From the NCBI GenBank assembly GCA_035547695.1, contig DASZUK010000015.1:1-64000 (forward strand): a DNA stretch of 64,000 nt, in the 5' to 3' direction. Both the position numbers and the translations under genes were made by a program. The notes beneath the pieces are model-generated. The model was not told the origin of the DNA. It did no database searches and worked only from the letters and a program-made list of their open reading frames with translations. Shown here one piece after another: positions 7,326 to 14,705 of the stretch; position 1 is the first letter of the stretch, and each line of letters begins with the position of its first letter. This stretch comes from DASZUK01 sp035547695. GTDB lineage: Bacteria; Actinomycetota; Acidimicrobiia; Acidimicrobiales; RAAP-2.

Positions 7326-7354
7326 AGTCTGAACCGGCGGCTGGCAGGTGTCAA
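7326..7354 (-). promoter_or_regulatory. Promoter for a leaderless Xre transcript
   Basis: On the minus strand TTGACA (7354-7349) is followed after exactly 17 bases by CAGACT (7331-7326); six bases later comes the ATG at 7319. Transcription would begin at or next to the A of the start codon, giving a leaderless mRNA, which is common in actinobacteria. Confidence 0.55.
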
Positions 7355-7434
7355 ATTTTTTGTACCAAAGATTTTGGCATGATCCTCTGTCGAGGGGCTG
7401 CCGTGGCGGCCTCCTGGACCTCGCGGACTTACCC

Positions 7435-7683
7435 TCACGGCACAACGACCCGCCGCACCGTCGCCAAGTCCACGACGAAGGGGTCACCAGCAGGCCGACG
7501 CTGATCGGTGTCCCAGTGGTCTGCGATCAGGGCCGTGGAGGAGACGCCGATCAGGACGGCAGAGACCTGAGTTCCGTCCCGGAGGATGAGATCGCAAACG
7601 AAGCCGTGGTCGCAGAGCGGTTGGAGCTCGTGGACGAGACTGGCGAGGTCATCGACCTCGATGGTTACCGGCAAGTCATTCAC
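7435..7683 (-). CDS. Small unknown protein
   Basis: About 82 residues from a GTG at 7683; the frame is open further upstream and the start is uncertain. The sequence is beta-rich ('PVTIEVDDLASLVHEL', 'CDLILRDGTQVSAVLIGVSS', 'GDPFVVDLATVRRVVVP') and looks like a compact SH3/Sm-like small fold, but I do not recognise a family. It is divergent from the gene at 7815, with a LexA-type box between them. Confidence 0.45.
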   Translation of the reverse strand: MNDLPVTIEVDDLASLVHELQPLCDHGFVCDLILRDGTQVSAVLIGVSSTALIADHWDTDQRRPAGDPFVVDLATVRRVVVP

Positions 7684-7780
7684 GACCCGGACAGTCTGCC
7701 GCTGGGTGGCTCCGGGCCGCCACTGGCCTCGGCCCCGGCGAAGAGCGGTCCCACCAGGCCCTAGGGAACCGGTTTTAGTT

Positions 7781-7796
7781 GCGAACACCTGTTCGC
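7781..7796. promoter_or_regulatory. LexA (SOS) box
   Basis: GCGAACACCTGTTCGC is a perfect 7-2-7 inverted repeat and matches the Gram-positive/mycobacterial SOS box core CGAAC-N4-GTTCG. It lies 18 bases ahead of the ATG at 7815 and upstream of the divergent gene ending at 7435, so either or both could be DNA-damage controlled. Confidence 0.65.
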
Positions 7797-7814
7797 CTTG
7801 TCACCGTAGGCCGT

Positions 7815-8054
7815 ATGTCGACCTACGAGATCACTCTCGTTTACCCCGACCGCCCCTACGAGGCCCACCGGCCCTTCCTGACCGAGGCCGGGAGGTCCCG
7901 GTCCTCCGGCCTGGTAGCCGCACGTCCCCACCAGGCCGGGCTGGCCCTGACCATCCGGGTGGAGACGGACCGGGGGCTGGGGGTGGCCACCGAGCTGGCC
8001 CGGCAGCGGGCGGCCGGGTTCTGGCCGAGCTACCAGCCAGCCGAGGCGAGCTGA
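7815..8054 (+). CDS. Small unknown protein, possible SOS gene
   Basis: 79 residues from the ATG at 7815. The sequence starts 'MSTYEITLVYPDRPYEAHRP' and contains 'LALTIRVETDRGLGVATELA'. No family is recognised. The LexA-type box immediately upstream suggests DNA-damage induction. No clear Shine-Dalgarno is present. Confidence 0.5.
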   Translation: MSTYEITLVYPDRPYEAHRPFLTEAGRSRSSGLVAARPHQAGLALTIRVETDRGLGVATELARQRAAGFWPSYQPAEAS

Positions 8055-8056
8055 TC

Positions 8057-8308
8057 GTGGCCGAGCTGGCCGATGGCTACCGAGGGGTGCCGGGCCAAAT
8101 GTTGGCGGATGCTCCGGAATCCCAGGGACGCTCCCGACTACGACTGGATGCCCACGATGGAGTATCCGAGCCCGGTGCGGTGGATGGGCGCTACCAAGTG
8201 CCGACGGAGCGTCGGCCGAGACGGGAGCGGGTCTACGCCTGCAACGAGCACACCGAGGGGCTGGAGACACTGCGGCCGGTCAATCGGCACCGAGAGCCAC
8301 CCAGATAG
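8057..8308 (+). CDS. Possible small protein (uncertain frame)
   Basis: A GTG at 8057, two bases after the previous stop, opens 83 codons with moderate third-position GC and a plausible composition ('DAPESQGRSRLRLDAHDGV'). A second plus-strand frame from 8073 overlaps it and is about as convincing, so I cannot say which, if either, is translated. No domain is recognised. Confidence 0.3.
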   Translation: MAELADGYRGVPGQMLADAPESQGRSRLRLDAHDGVSEPGAVDGRYQVPTERRPRRERVYACNEHTEGLETLRPVNRHREPPR

Positions 8309-8320
8309 ATCTCGCTGTCC

Positions 8321-8632
8321 CTATACGCTCGGTTCGCAGATGACCTGCCAACCGCTGGCAGTCATGATGAAGCCGGCACCGCACGAGGAACAGACCCTGG
8401 AGGGGGTGAAGGGGACCTCCCTGCCTGGGAGTTGGTGACAGTTGTAATCGCCCGGTGGGGCGATGAGGGCTCCGCCACACAGGGGACATACCTCGCTCTG
8501 ACGATGGGCTGGCATTGGTGGGATGGGGCTATGTGTGCTCATGGACGAACCGTAGGGCATGCACCACTTGGCCGCAGCGAAGGAGACTGCGGCACAAAGG
8601 CTTGCCCCCGCACCCACAAAGAAACTCCTCAT
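8321..8632 (-). CDS. Small Cys-rich (zinc-ribbon-like) protein with possible signal sequence
   Basis: Up to 103 residues. Cysteine pairs 'EVCPLCGGAL' and 'RVCSSCGAGF' around residues 47-85 fit a zinc ribbon. The N-terminus ('GAGASLCAAVSFAAAKWC') is hydrophobic and could be a signal or anchor. An ATG at 8632 overlaps an upstream stop but has its Shine-Dalgarno too close; a GTG at 8617 preceded by GAGGAG at seven bases is the better-spaced alternative. Function unknown. Confidence 0.45.
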   Translation of the reverse strand: MRSFFVGAGASLCAAVSFAAAKWCMPYGSSMSTHSPIPPMPAHRQSEVCPLCGGALIAPPGDYNCHQLPGREVPFTPSRVCSSCGAGFIMTASGWQVICEPSV

Positions 8633-8718
8633 TACTCCTTGACGGTCTTCGCTCCGACCACCGAAACTCCGACAACACCGTCGGCGGACAAGGGTGACTC
8701 AGGAGAAACGGCGGTCAT
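8632..8718 (-). CDS. Possible 28-residue peptide ahead of the zinc-ribbon gene
   Basis: ATG at 8718, TAA at 8634-8632 overlapping the ATG of the next gene as TAATG. It carries the AAGGAG that would serve the next gene. It is too short to judge by composition and may be a translational leader. Confidence 0.25.
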   Translation of the reverse strand: MTAVSPESPLSADGVVGVSVVGAKTVKE

Positions 8719-8752
8719 CAAGACATGAGCGGTACAAAGTCGTTCCTCGTGG

Positions 8753-8938
8753 CTACTCTCGATCGCTTCGTTGACAAGCCAAGTTTTCCTGCTCGATCTC
8801 CCACTCAAGCAGCAGGTACGGGGTGTTGAGCCCAGCAAGCTTGTCTCCAAGCCGTCTCTGGGACTCAACCAGCCACTCATCACTGCTCCCCGGGACGCTA
8901 GGGATCTGCTCTTCAGTGATGCTCACGGTCGGTTCCAT
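8753..8938 (-). CDS. Small acidic unknown protein
   Basis: 61 residues from the ATG at 8938, preceded by GGCGAGGA. The sequence is acidic and helical ('EEQIPSVPGSSDEWLVESQR', 'LLLEWEIEQEN'). It lies in a lower-GC stretch upstream of and divergent from the HTH/CutA/radical SAM operon. No family is recognised. Confidence 0.4.
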   Translation of the reverse strand: MEPTVSITEEQIPSVPGSSDEWLVESQRRLGDKLAGLNTPYLLLEWEIEQENLACQRSDRE

Positions 8939-9044
8939 CTGCCATCCTCGCCTAGCTGCAACGGTTGTCTCCCATAGCAATACGGGAGTGGACCCAAGCA
9001 CACAATGGGTTCGAGGGTTTCAACGCGTCTTACTTTGTGACCAT

Positions 9045-9114
9045 GAAACGATTCGACGCGCGTTTCAGGAGCTATCAACGTTTTCAAACGTTTCAAAACG
9101 TCGCGTAATCGCGA
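9045..9114. promoter_or_regulatory. Array of ACGTTT-type palindromes upstream of the HTH/CutA/radical SAM operon
   Basis: Three elements lie side by side: GAAACG (9045-9050) with CGTTTC (9061-9066); a near-perfect 24-base palindrome at 9078-9101 built from three ACGTTT/AAACGT units around a central AAACGTTT; and TCGCG-TAAT-CGCGA (9101-9114). A further GTTTCAACGCG lies at about 9018. They end 11 bases before the ATG at 9126, as expected for operators of the regulator encoded there. Confidence 0.55.
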
Positions 9115-9125
9115 GAACTACTTGA

Positions 9126-9833
9126 ATGTCTTCCCCGACTGAGTCAGGATCTGATCGACCGCAGTTCGCCCAACTACTGAGGGAATCCCGTCGCCAACTT
9201 AACTTGACCGGCCATGAAGTGGCCCAGCAACTCCAGGTGGCCGACTCGACGTTGCGTAATGCCGAAGCGGGCAGGGCCACTCCAGGATTGTTTAAGAATC
9301 TTCATGACGTCTTCCCAGACAACGCTGACGCGATCATTACTGCGTGGGAAGTTCACCGGGCTGCTGTGTCCCCAAGTGATAACGACATGTTCAAGCGGAG
9401 AAGGGCTGATCGAAAACTTGAGGGAACCTGGCACGCGCTATGGCAAACCAGCGTAGGTGGCCTCAGTAACTACAATACTGAAGTCATTCATGCCCATTGG
9501 GTCAGTGACTCGATACTTGCGATTAGGAATGTCGAACCGAGTAAAGAGAACCCGGAAGGTGGCTATCTCTGGAAGTCAGAGCTTCATTTCTACGACAACT
9601 GCAACCTAATGGGTGTCTATCTCCCACTCGATGACGTCACGTTGTCAAAAGGAACGATCTTCGGACTACTCCATAGATCCGGAAGATATGTTCGAGGTAT
9701 TTGGACGGGCTGCAACTATGACAGTGAACTGACGAGCGGTCGATTTGTCCTTAGTAGATCACCCGAAGCTGTATGGGAGCTACTAGCAGCGGAGCTTGGT
9801 GTTGACGTTAGTGTATTAAAAGAGCCATTGTAG
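9126..9833 (+). CDS. Xre-type regulator fused to a beta-barrel-like sensor domain
   Basis: 235 residues. Residues about 13-65 are a Cro/CI-type HTH ('FAQLLRESRRQLNLTGHEVA', 'VADSTLRNAEAGRATPGLF'). After a linker, residues about 97-215 alternate short beta-strands with Gly/Trp turns ('KLEGTWHALWQTS', 'GGYLWKSELHFYD', 'RYVRGIWTGCNYDSELTSGR'), a rhythm reminiscent of lipocalin-like or Cap15-like barrels; this fold call is inference. It heads an operon with cutA and a radical SAM gene, all noticeably lower in GC. It probably binds the palindromes upstream and responds to a small ligand. Confidence 0.6.
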   Translation: MSSPTESGSDRPQFAQLLRESRRQLNLTGHEVAQQLQVADSTLRNAEAGRATPGLFKNLHDVFPDNADAIITAWEVHRAAVSPSDNDMFKRRRADRKLEGTWHALWQTSVGGLSNYNTEVIHAHWVSDSILAIRNVEPSKENPEGGYLWKSELHFYDNCNLMGVYLPLDDVTLSKGTIFGLLHRSGRYVRGIWTGCNYDSELTSGRFVLSRSPEAVWELLAAELGVDVSVLKEPL

Positions 9834-9865
9834 AGTTACAATGATAAGATGAAAGGGAAGCTACC

Positions 9866-10180
9866 GTGCCCGCACCGTATAGTGCAGTTATAACCACTGC
9901 TGGATCAAAGGAAGATGCCAAAGGGATTGCCAAGGCACTTCTCGATGCAAAGCTTGCAGCTTGTGTCCAGCTTCTCCCGATTGACAGCCTCTACACGTGG
10001 AAGGGTGAAGTCGCCGAGGAGGCAGAAGTACTTCTACTTATCAAGACCCGAGAAGCACTTTATCCGGAACTGGAGAAGACGATTCGGGCCGTTCATAAGT
10101 ACGACACTCCCGAGGTAATCCAACTGCCGATCATGGCTGGCCTCGGGGAGTACCTCACCTGGATTGATGAGGTGACCTGA
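9866..10180 (+). CDS. cutA: CutA1 family protein
   Basis: 104 residues, GTG start with AAGGGAAG upstream, full length for the family. The sequence runs through the CutA1 landmarks: 'AVITTAGSKEDAKGIAKALL', 'LAACVQLLPIDSLYTWKGEV', 'EEAEVLLLIKTREALYPELE' and 'VHKYDTPEVIQLPIMAGLGEY'. CutA1 forms a very stable ferredoxin-like trimer historically tied to divalent-cation tolerance; its real role is unclear. CutA is normally a lone housekeeping gene. Here it sits between a regulator and a radical SAM enzyme with short spacers, on a mobile element. Confidence 0.9.
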   Translation: MPAPYSAVITTAGSKEDAKGIAKALLDAKLAACVQLLPIDSLYTWKGEVAEEAEVLLLIKTREALYPELEKTIRAVHKYDTPEVIQLPIMAGLGEYLTWIDEVT

Positions 10181-10212
10181 TACATAAGTAGGCGGAACCA
10201 ACTAGGAGCAAG

Positions 10213-11442
10213 ATGAAATCGGTATGTGGCGAGTGTTTGGCCATTGTTCCGGCGGAACTTGAGCAATGTCGTTCGGGTGTCTATTTGAAGCGGTTATGTG
10301 GCATGCATGGCCGGCAACGATTGCTGGTTGAGTCGAGTTCGCGGTTCTTTGACCGGCAGTCATTTGCCAAAGGCTTGCACGGTCCGTCCTTGACTAGAAC
10401 TATCTCATATCCGCAAGGTGATCTGCGTGTATCGCAGCAACCAGCCGCCGTTGTCGTCGAACTAACTGATGACTGTAATGCGACCTGCAGAACGTGCATC
10501 GCTGGATCATTCGAGGGTGCTGGAAACTATAAGAGCTTGGACCAGCTCGGCGCATCCCTCAAGGTCGCACTGGAAGGAGTTGACGTCCCTCCGGTTGTCT
10601 TCATCAGCGGAGGCGAACCAACGATCCATCCTGACTTTGAGGGGGTGATCGAACTTGCGTACGGCTTGGGAGTTGGACACGTCGTCCTCATTACTAACGG
10701 CAAGCGGATCGCCGAGGAACCTCAGCTTGCGAAGCACCTAAAATACTCATTTCCGGACCTCGAGGTATTCCTGCAGTTCGATGCGATCGACCGTGAAGTT
10801 CTGCTCGAAATTCGCGGGATCGATCTCAGTGAGACTCGCAGAGCAGCTTCCGAACGACTCTCAGATGCTGGCGTTTATACCACTTTCGTGTCGGTCGTGA
10901 AAGAGGGGCGATCTCTTGAACTGATTGGGTCGACCGTCGAGTACGCAACTAGCCTCCCATACGTCAGAGGCGTTAATTTTCAACCTCTTCGGGCTTCTGG
11001 AAGGCACGGCGAGGGTGGGATAGTGGCAGGAACGGCCCCGACTATCGGAGGTATGATACGGGCTCTGTCAACACAGTTGCCCTTCGTGTCCCGGGACAGC
11101 ATCGCCCCTCACCCTCTAGCGCCGGGGTCTATCGCGATAGGGCACTGGGATAGAGTAGAAGCGGGAGCCCTTTCCGTTTCAACTGTTCAACCCTCGGGCC
11201 TCTTGATTCCACCTCCATCAGGATCAGCAGATGTCTTCCGGATCATGGTGGTCAACTACATCGACAAGTACAATCTGCGCTCGGATTTAGTCGAGGAGGC
11301 GCCGATATTTGTGGCGACGGATTCTGGGGAGGTTCTTCCTTTGGACCTGTACTACCTATTGGGGATTCCTCCCGTAGGGGCTGTACCAGTTCACATCAAC
11401 CGTAGGCCTCGGTCTGACCAACAGGCTGGGACCAGGGTGTAG
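10213..11442 (+). CDS. Radical SAM enzyme with N-terminal Cys motif (Tes/MJ0619-like)
   Basis: 409 residues, ATG at 10213. The N-terminus has paired cysteines ('CGECLAIVPAELEQC...LCGMHG') as in the MJ0619/Tes radical SAM group. The iron-sulfur motif is CNATCRTC (C-x3-C-x2-C) near residue 90, and 'VVFISGGEPTIHPDFE' is the SAM-binding GGE motif. The barrel continues to about residue 280; the C-terminal third is less conserved and probably covers the substrate. Relatives include a pterin methylase and the tetraether lipid synthase. Which reaction this one catalyses cannot be told. Last gene of the three-gene operon. The Cys motif is not that of viperins (CNYxCxFC). Confidence 0.75.
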   Translation: MKSVCGECLAIVPAELEQCRSGVYLKRLCGMHGRQRLLVESSSRFFDRQSFAKGLHGPSLTRTISYPQGDLRVSQQPAAVVVELTDDCNATCRTCIAGSFEGAGNYKSLDQLGASLKVALEGVDVPPVVFISGGEPTIHPDFEGVIELAYGLGVGHVVLITNGKRIAEEPQLAKHLKYSFPDLEVFLQFDAIDREVLLEIRGIDLSETRRAASERLSDAGVYTTFVSVVKEGRSLELIGSTVEYATSLPYVRGVNFQPLRASGRHGEGGIVAGTAPTIGGMIRALSTQLPFVSRDSIAPHPLAPGSIAIGHWDRVEAGALSVSTVQPSGLLIPPPSGSADVFRIMVVNYIDKYNLRSDLVEEAPIFVATDSGEVLPLDLYYLLGIPPVGAVPVHINRRPRSDQQAGTRV

Positions 11443-11880
11443 TCCGCAGCCGTCGCGCTGCTGGCCCGGCCCGGGGCGGCACCAGGAGAATCGGGTGATC
11501 ATGCGGCCACCCGGAAGATGCTTGGCCCCGGCCTGGGGTTCTTCCCGCCGCCCGGAGATCTGCGGCGGAACCTGGCCGTTCGGCGACGCCCGAAGGGGAT
11601 GGCCGTCCCTATGGCGTTGCCGCTGTTGTGCTCTGAATACCGGTCACCCGCCACTCTTTCCGGCGGGCCTGCTGCACGAGGACCTTGGCACGGCGATAGG
11701 CGGCGACGGGCACCCGATTGAGACGTGCCACGGCTGTGGTGTAGCGGTAGCCGTACTGCGTGGGGGGCCTCGGTCTCCGGCCTCGAGCAGGGTGGAGGCA
11801 TTGCATAGCTGATGACTTGGGATTACGTGCTCTACGGTGCCTGCAACCCCCGGACGAGTGCCAACGGATAGGGACTGGCC
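11443..11880. other. No supported gene
   Basis: About 440 bases between the radical SAM gene and the minus-strand Xre gene. Several short frames are open on both strands because the sequence is GC-rich, but none shows a recognisable domain or ribosome-binding site. A CGCCGC...GCGGCG hairpin near 11549-11570 is the only local structure noticed. Confidence 0.5.
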
Positions 11881-12138
11881 CTACGACCCGCTCCAGTGCA
11901 ACCCATCGACCAAGACGGCCGGGTTGACCTGGAGACCATCGGCCAGCCGGAGCAGGCTGCCCAAGCTGAGGTTGCGTTCACCTCGCTCGACGCTGGAGAC
12001 GAAGGTGAAGTGCAGACCAATGCGGTCGGCCAAGGCCATCTGGCTCAACCCCAACTCCTGTCGACGCTGCCGGGCTCGCTGGCCCACGGCGATCTGAGCC
12101 GGGGTGCGCTTGCCGGGTCGTGCCACCTCCCCAGCCAA
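11881..12138 (-). CDS. Xre-type regulator
   Basis: 85 residues from a TTG at 12138, or 81 from a GTG at 12126; neither start has a well-placed Shine-Dalgarno. Residues about 15-75 form a Cro/CI HTH ('LGLSQMALADRIGLHFTFVS', 'ERNLSLGSLLRLADGL'). It is divergent from the secreted repeat protein at 12248 and could control it. The same family occurs widely as element-borne regulators. Confidence 0.75.
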   Translation of the reverse strand: MAGEVARPGKRTPAQIAVGQRARQRRQELGLSQMALADRIGLHFTFVSSVERGERNLSLGSLLRLADGLQVNPAVLVDGLHWSGS

Positions 12139-12247
12139 GGAGGTTTAGGTATTGAACACTAGAGTACCTGACGCTAATCTCCCTGTTTCATCAGCTGCGG
12201 GCATCGGTTCGGCCGGTGGCGGCGACCGCACCGATCAAGGAGGGATA

Positions 12248-13636
12248 ATGCAGATACGCCGTACCGGATGGCGGCACCTGGCAGGTGTGTTGGTCGTGCT
12301 CAGCAGCGGGCTGGCGACCGGGGGCCTGGCGACCGGGAGCAGTGGAGCGGCGGCCCCTGCCTCAGCCGCCGTGAGGCCGGCCGTCGACTTCGGGGGCGGC
12401 TCGACCGTGGCGGCAGCCCCCACCCCGGACGGCAAGGGCTTCTGGACGGTCAGTCGGACCGGCAAGGTTTCCACCCAGGGCGATGCCACCTTCTACGGCG
12501 ACGCGTCGGCCATCAGCTTGAACGCTCCCATCGTCGGCATCGCCGCCACCTTCGACGGGCATGGTTACTGGCTGCTGGGCTCCGACGGCGGGGTCTTCAG
12601 CTATGGCGACGCCAGCTTCTACGGTTCGACCGGCAGTATCCACCTCAACGCCCCGGCCCTCCAGATGTACTCGACGCCGGACAGCCGGGGCTACTGGTTC
12701 GTGGCCGCCGATGGCGGCATCTTCAGCTACGGCGATGCCCGGTTCTACGGCTCCACCGGTTCCATGCATTTGAACCAGCCCATCGTTGGCATGACCGCCA
12801 CCTCCACCGGCAGCGGCTACTGGCTGGTGGCCTCGGACGGCGGCATCTTCTCCTTCGGCACGGCCCAGTTCTACGGCTCAACGGGGTCCATCCGGCTCAA
12901 CCAGCCGGTCGTCGGGATGGCGGCCACCCGCAACAACGCCGGCTACTGGCTGGTCGCCGCCGATGGTGGGGTCTTCGCCTTCGGCAACGCTCAGTTCTAC
13001 GGCTCGGCCTCCGGCCAGGCCAGTCCCGGGTCGGTCGTCAGCATCGTGGCCACCGGTGACGGTGGGGGCTACTGGATCATCGCCGACAACAGCACCATCT
13101 ACGACTTCGGCGACGCCGCCACAGGAGGTGGGGCAGTCACAACAGGGCCGGCCCCGCCGGCTCTGACGGACGAGTACCTGGGCGAGACGCCATACATCCA
13201 GACGACAAACAGTCCCTCGTGTTGGACAACACGGTACGAGAGCCTGCAGGACTCCACCCGGACAATCGCCGGGCAGGAGTACGTCCAGAGCATCTACAGT
13301 CCGACCATCGACTACGGCTCCTGCCAGTCGGGACCCCGGTCGGTCCAGTACAACCTCCGGGGTCAGTACGCCACCCTGAACATGACCATTGGCTTGGACG
13401 GTCAACGGTCGAGTTCGACAGCCCTGCAACGCTTCCAGGTCTACGGCACAGGCAATCTCCTATTCACAAGCGGTCGGCCGGCCACAGGCGGTGATCTCGA
13501 GACCGGCCAGGCCAAGGCCCTCAGCCTGAATGTCACCGGGGTGCTCCGCCTCAAGCTCCAGGTGATCTCCCTGCCGGTGGGTGGGCACTACTACACAGCC
13601 TGGGCCGTCTTTGGCTCGGCCTACGTGGCCCCGTGA
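12248..13636 (+). CDS. Secreted repeat protein with C-terminal NPCBM-like domain
   Basis: 462 residues from the ATG at 12248, with AAGGAGG upstream. A signal peptide ends near 'ATGSSGAAAPASA'. Six repeats of about 42 residues follow, built on 'GYWLVASDGGIFSFG' and 'FYGSTGS', suggesting a beta-propeller-like array. The last about 130 residues ('GQYATLNMTIGLDGQRSSST', 'LEVTG'-like strands) resemble an NPCBM carbohydrate-binding module. The protein is exported and probably surface-bound or sugar-binding. The same repeats occur in two chromosomal proteins in this window (35562 and 40905). The next three genes follow with stop-start overlaps. Confidence 0.75.
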   Translation: MQIRRTGWRHLAGVLVVLSSGLATGGLATGSSGAAAPASAAVRPAVDFGGGSTVAAAPTPDGKGFWTVSRTGKVSTQGDATFYGDASAISLNAPIVGIAATFDGHGYWLLGSDGGVFSYGDASFYGSTGSIHLNAPALQMYSTPDSRGYWFVAADGGIFSYGDARFYGSTGSMHLNQPIVGMTATSTGSGYWLVASDGGIFSFGTAQFYGSTGSIRLNQPVVGMAATRNNAGYWLVAADGGVFAFGNAQFYGSASGQASPGSVVSIVATGDGGGYWIIADNSTIYDFGDAATGGGAVTTGPAPPALTDEYLGETPYIQTTNSPSCWTTRYESLQDSTRTIAGQEYVQSIYSPTIDYGSCQSGPRSVQYNLRGQYATLNMTIGLDGQRSSSTALQRFQVYGTGNLLFTSGRPATGGDLETGQAKALSLNVTGVLRLKLQVISLPVGGHYYTAWAVFGSAYVAP

Positions 13637-13998
13637 TGGCCGTGACTGCCCGCTCGATTTTCAAGAGGACGGTGGTAGGGGTGGCCGGCTCCTGCAACCA
13701 ACCGGGCCACTTCGGTGGGGTTATCACCGTCACGGTGACCGGGCTGCCGTATGGCTCCATCACGGGGCGGGTGACAATCTCCGGGCCGGGTGAGGACATT
13801 CACGACCTGATCCAGGTCTCCCACCCTTCGCCGGCCACAGCCGGCGGCCCGTTGGACCCCGACCGGATCAGCGACCTGCCGCCAGGGACGTACCAGGCCA
13901 GTGCCGCCGGTCAGGTGGTCACGCCGGATGGGCAGGGCTACTGGAAGCTCAGCGACTTCGGCAAGGTCTACGGCTTCGGCTCCTACACATGGTCGTGA
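13636..13998 (+). CDS. Small protein with a single GYW-type repeat end
   Basis: 120 residues from an ATG overlapping the previous stop (TGATG). It has beta-rich segments ('GGVITVTVTGLPYGSITGRV', 'SDLPPGTYQAS') and ends with 'TPDGQGYWKLSDFGKVYGFG', one degenerate copy of the repeat found in the preceding gene. There is no signal peptide. It may be a detached or truncated domain of the secreted protein. Its last ten bases overlap the next gene. Confidence 0.5.
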   Translation: MAVTARSIFKRTVVGVAGSCNQPGHFGGVITVTVTGLPYGSITGRVTISGPGEDIHDLIQVSHPSPATAGGPLDPDRISDLPPGTYQASAAGQVVTPDGQGYWKLSDFGKVYGFGSYTWS

Positions 13999-14705
13999 GG
14001 TGGCGGAGCCGGCTGGTGGCGGCCGCTTTCTTGGTCTCGGCCGGCCTGGTGGCCTCTGCCCCTGGGGCCGGGGCGAACAGCGGGTTGTGGCCGTTGGCCC
14101 CGTTCGTTCGCTCCTGGACGCTGACCTCGACCACGGCCCAGGGCTACTCGGAACGGGCCGTTCTCAGCGTCGGGCGACCGGAGCACTACCGGCGCAACTT
14201 GACCAACGGTGGCTTTCCCGTGGGGACGGCCTGTCGGCTCGATCCGGCGACCGACGCCATGGTGCCGGCTCGGCTGGTCATCAAGAACATCACCAAGGGG
14301 TTCTACCTCAAGCTCGACGTTCACCTGACGAGTTCGTTGGTTGGGGGCGAGGTTGACTACAGCCGCCGGCCGATCTGCGCCATGGGCAACAGTGCCGGAA
14401 ACAACCTGAGCGTGCAGAGTGACTATCCGCTGCCGCCCGGGCGGGTGCTGACCACCTTTCTCTACTTCATCTTCACCGACTACTACTCACCGGCCCATCC
14501 TCAAGGTGATACGGCTCTGTTGAACGCTCCACTGACGATCGCTGGACTGGCGGCGGGTCAGCCCACACAGCCAACAACCGAACAGCTCGTCGGACCGGGA
14601 GCGACACGGTCAGTGCAGACCCAGGAGCAGTGGCTATTGGCGGTCTCCGGGCGTCAGCCGAATCGCTACCTGACCTGGCCAGCCAGCAGCAGCGACCTAC
14701 CCTGA
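13989..14705 (+). CDS. Secreted protein, unknown
   Basis: 238 residues. A clear signal peptide ('LVAAAFLVSAGLVASAPGAG') is followed by a domain with three cysteines and many aromatic residues. No family is recognised. It overlaps both the gene before and the gene after it, so it belongs to the same exported-protein operon. Confidence 0.6.
   Translation: MVVRWRSRLVAAAFLVSAGLVASAPGAGANSGLWPLAPFVRSWTLTSTTAQGYSERAVLSVGRPEHYRRNLTNGGFPVGTACRLDPATDAMVPARLVIKNITKGFYLKLDVHLTSSLVGGEVDYSRRPICAMGNSAGNNLSVQSDYPLPPGRVLTTFLYFIFTDYYSPAHPQGDTALLNAPLTIAGLAAGQPTQPTTEQLVGPGATRSVQTQEQWLLAVSGRQPNRYLTWPASSSDLP

Noticed and set aside
8073..8438. Plus-strand frame starting at 8073
   Set aside because: Its 3' part is the antisense of the zinc-ribbon gene, and its 5' part competes with the frame at 8057; I could not decide in its favour.
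10213..11442. Prokaryotic viperin
   Set aside because: The iron-sulfur motif is CNATCRTC, not the CNYxCxFC of viperins, and the N-terminal Cys motif points to the MJ0619/Tes-like group.
11495..11812. Short open frames on both strands between the radical SAM and Xre genes
   Set aside because: No ribosome site, no domain, competing frames in GC-rich DNA; not supported as genes.
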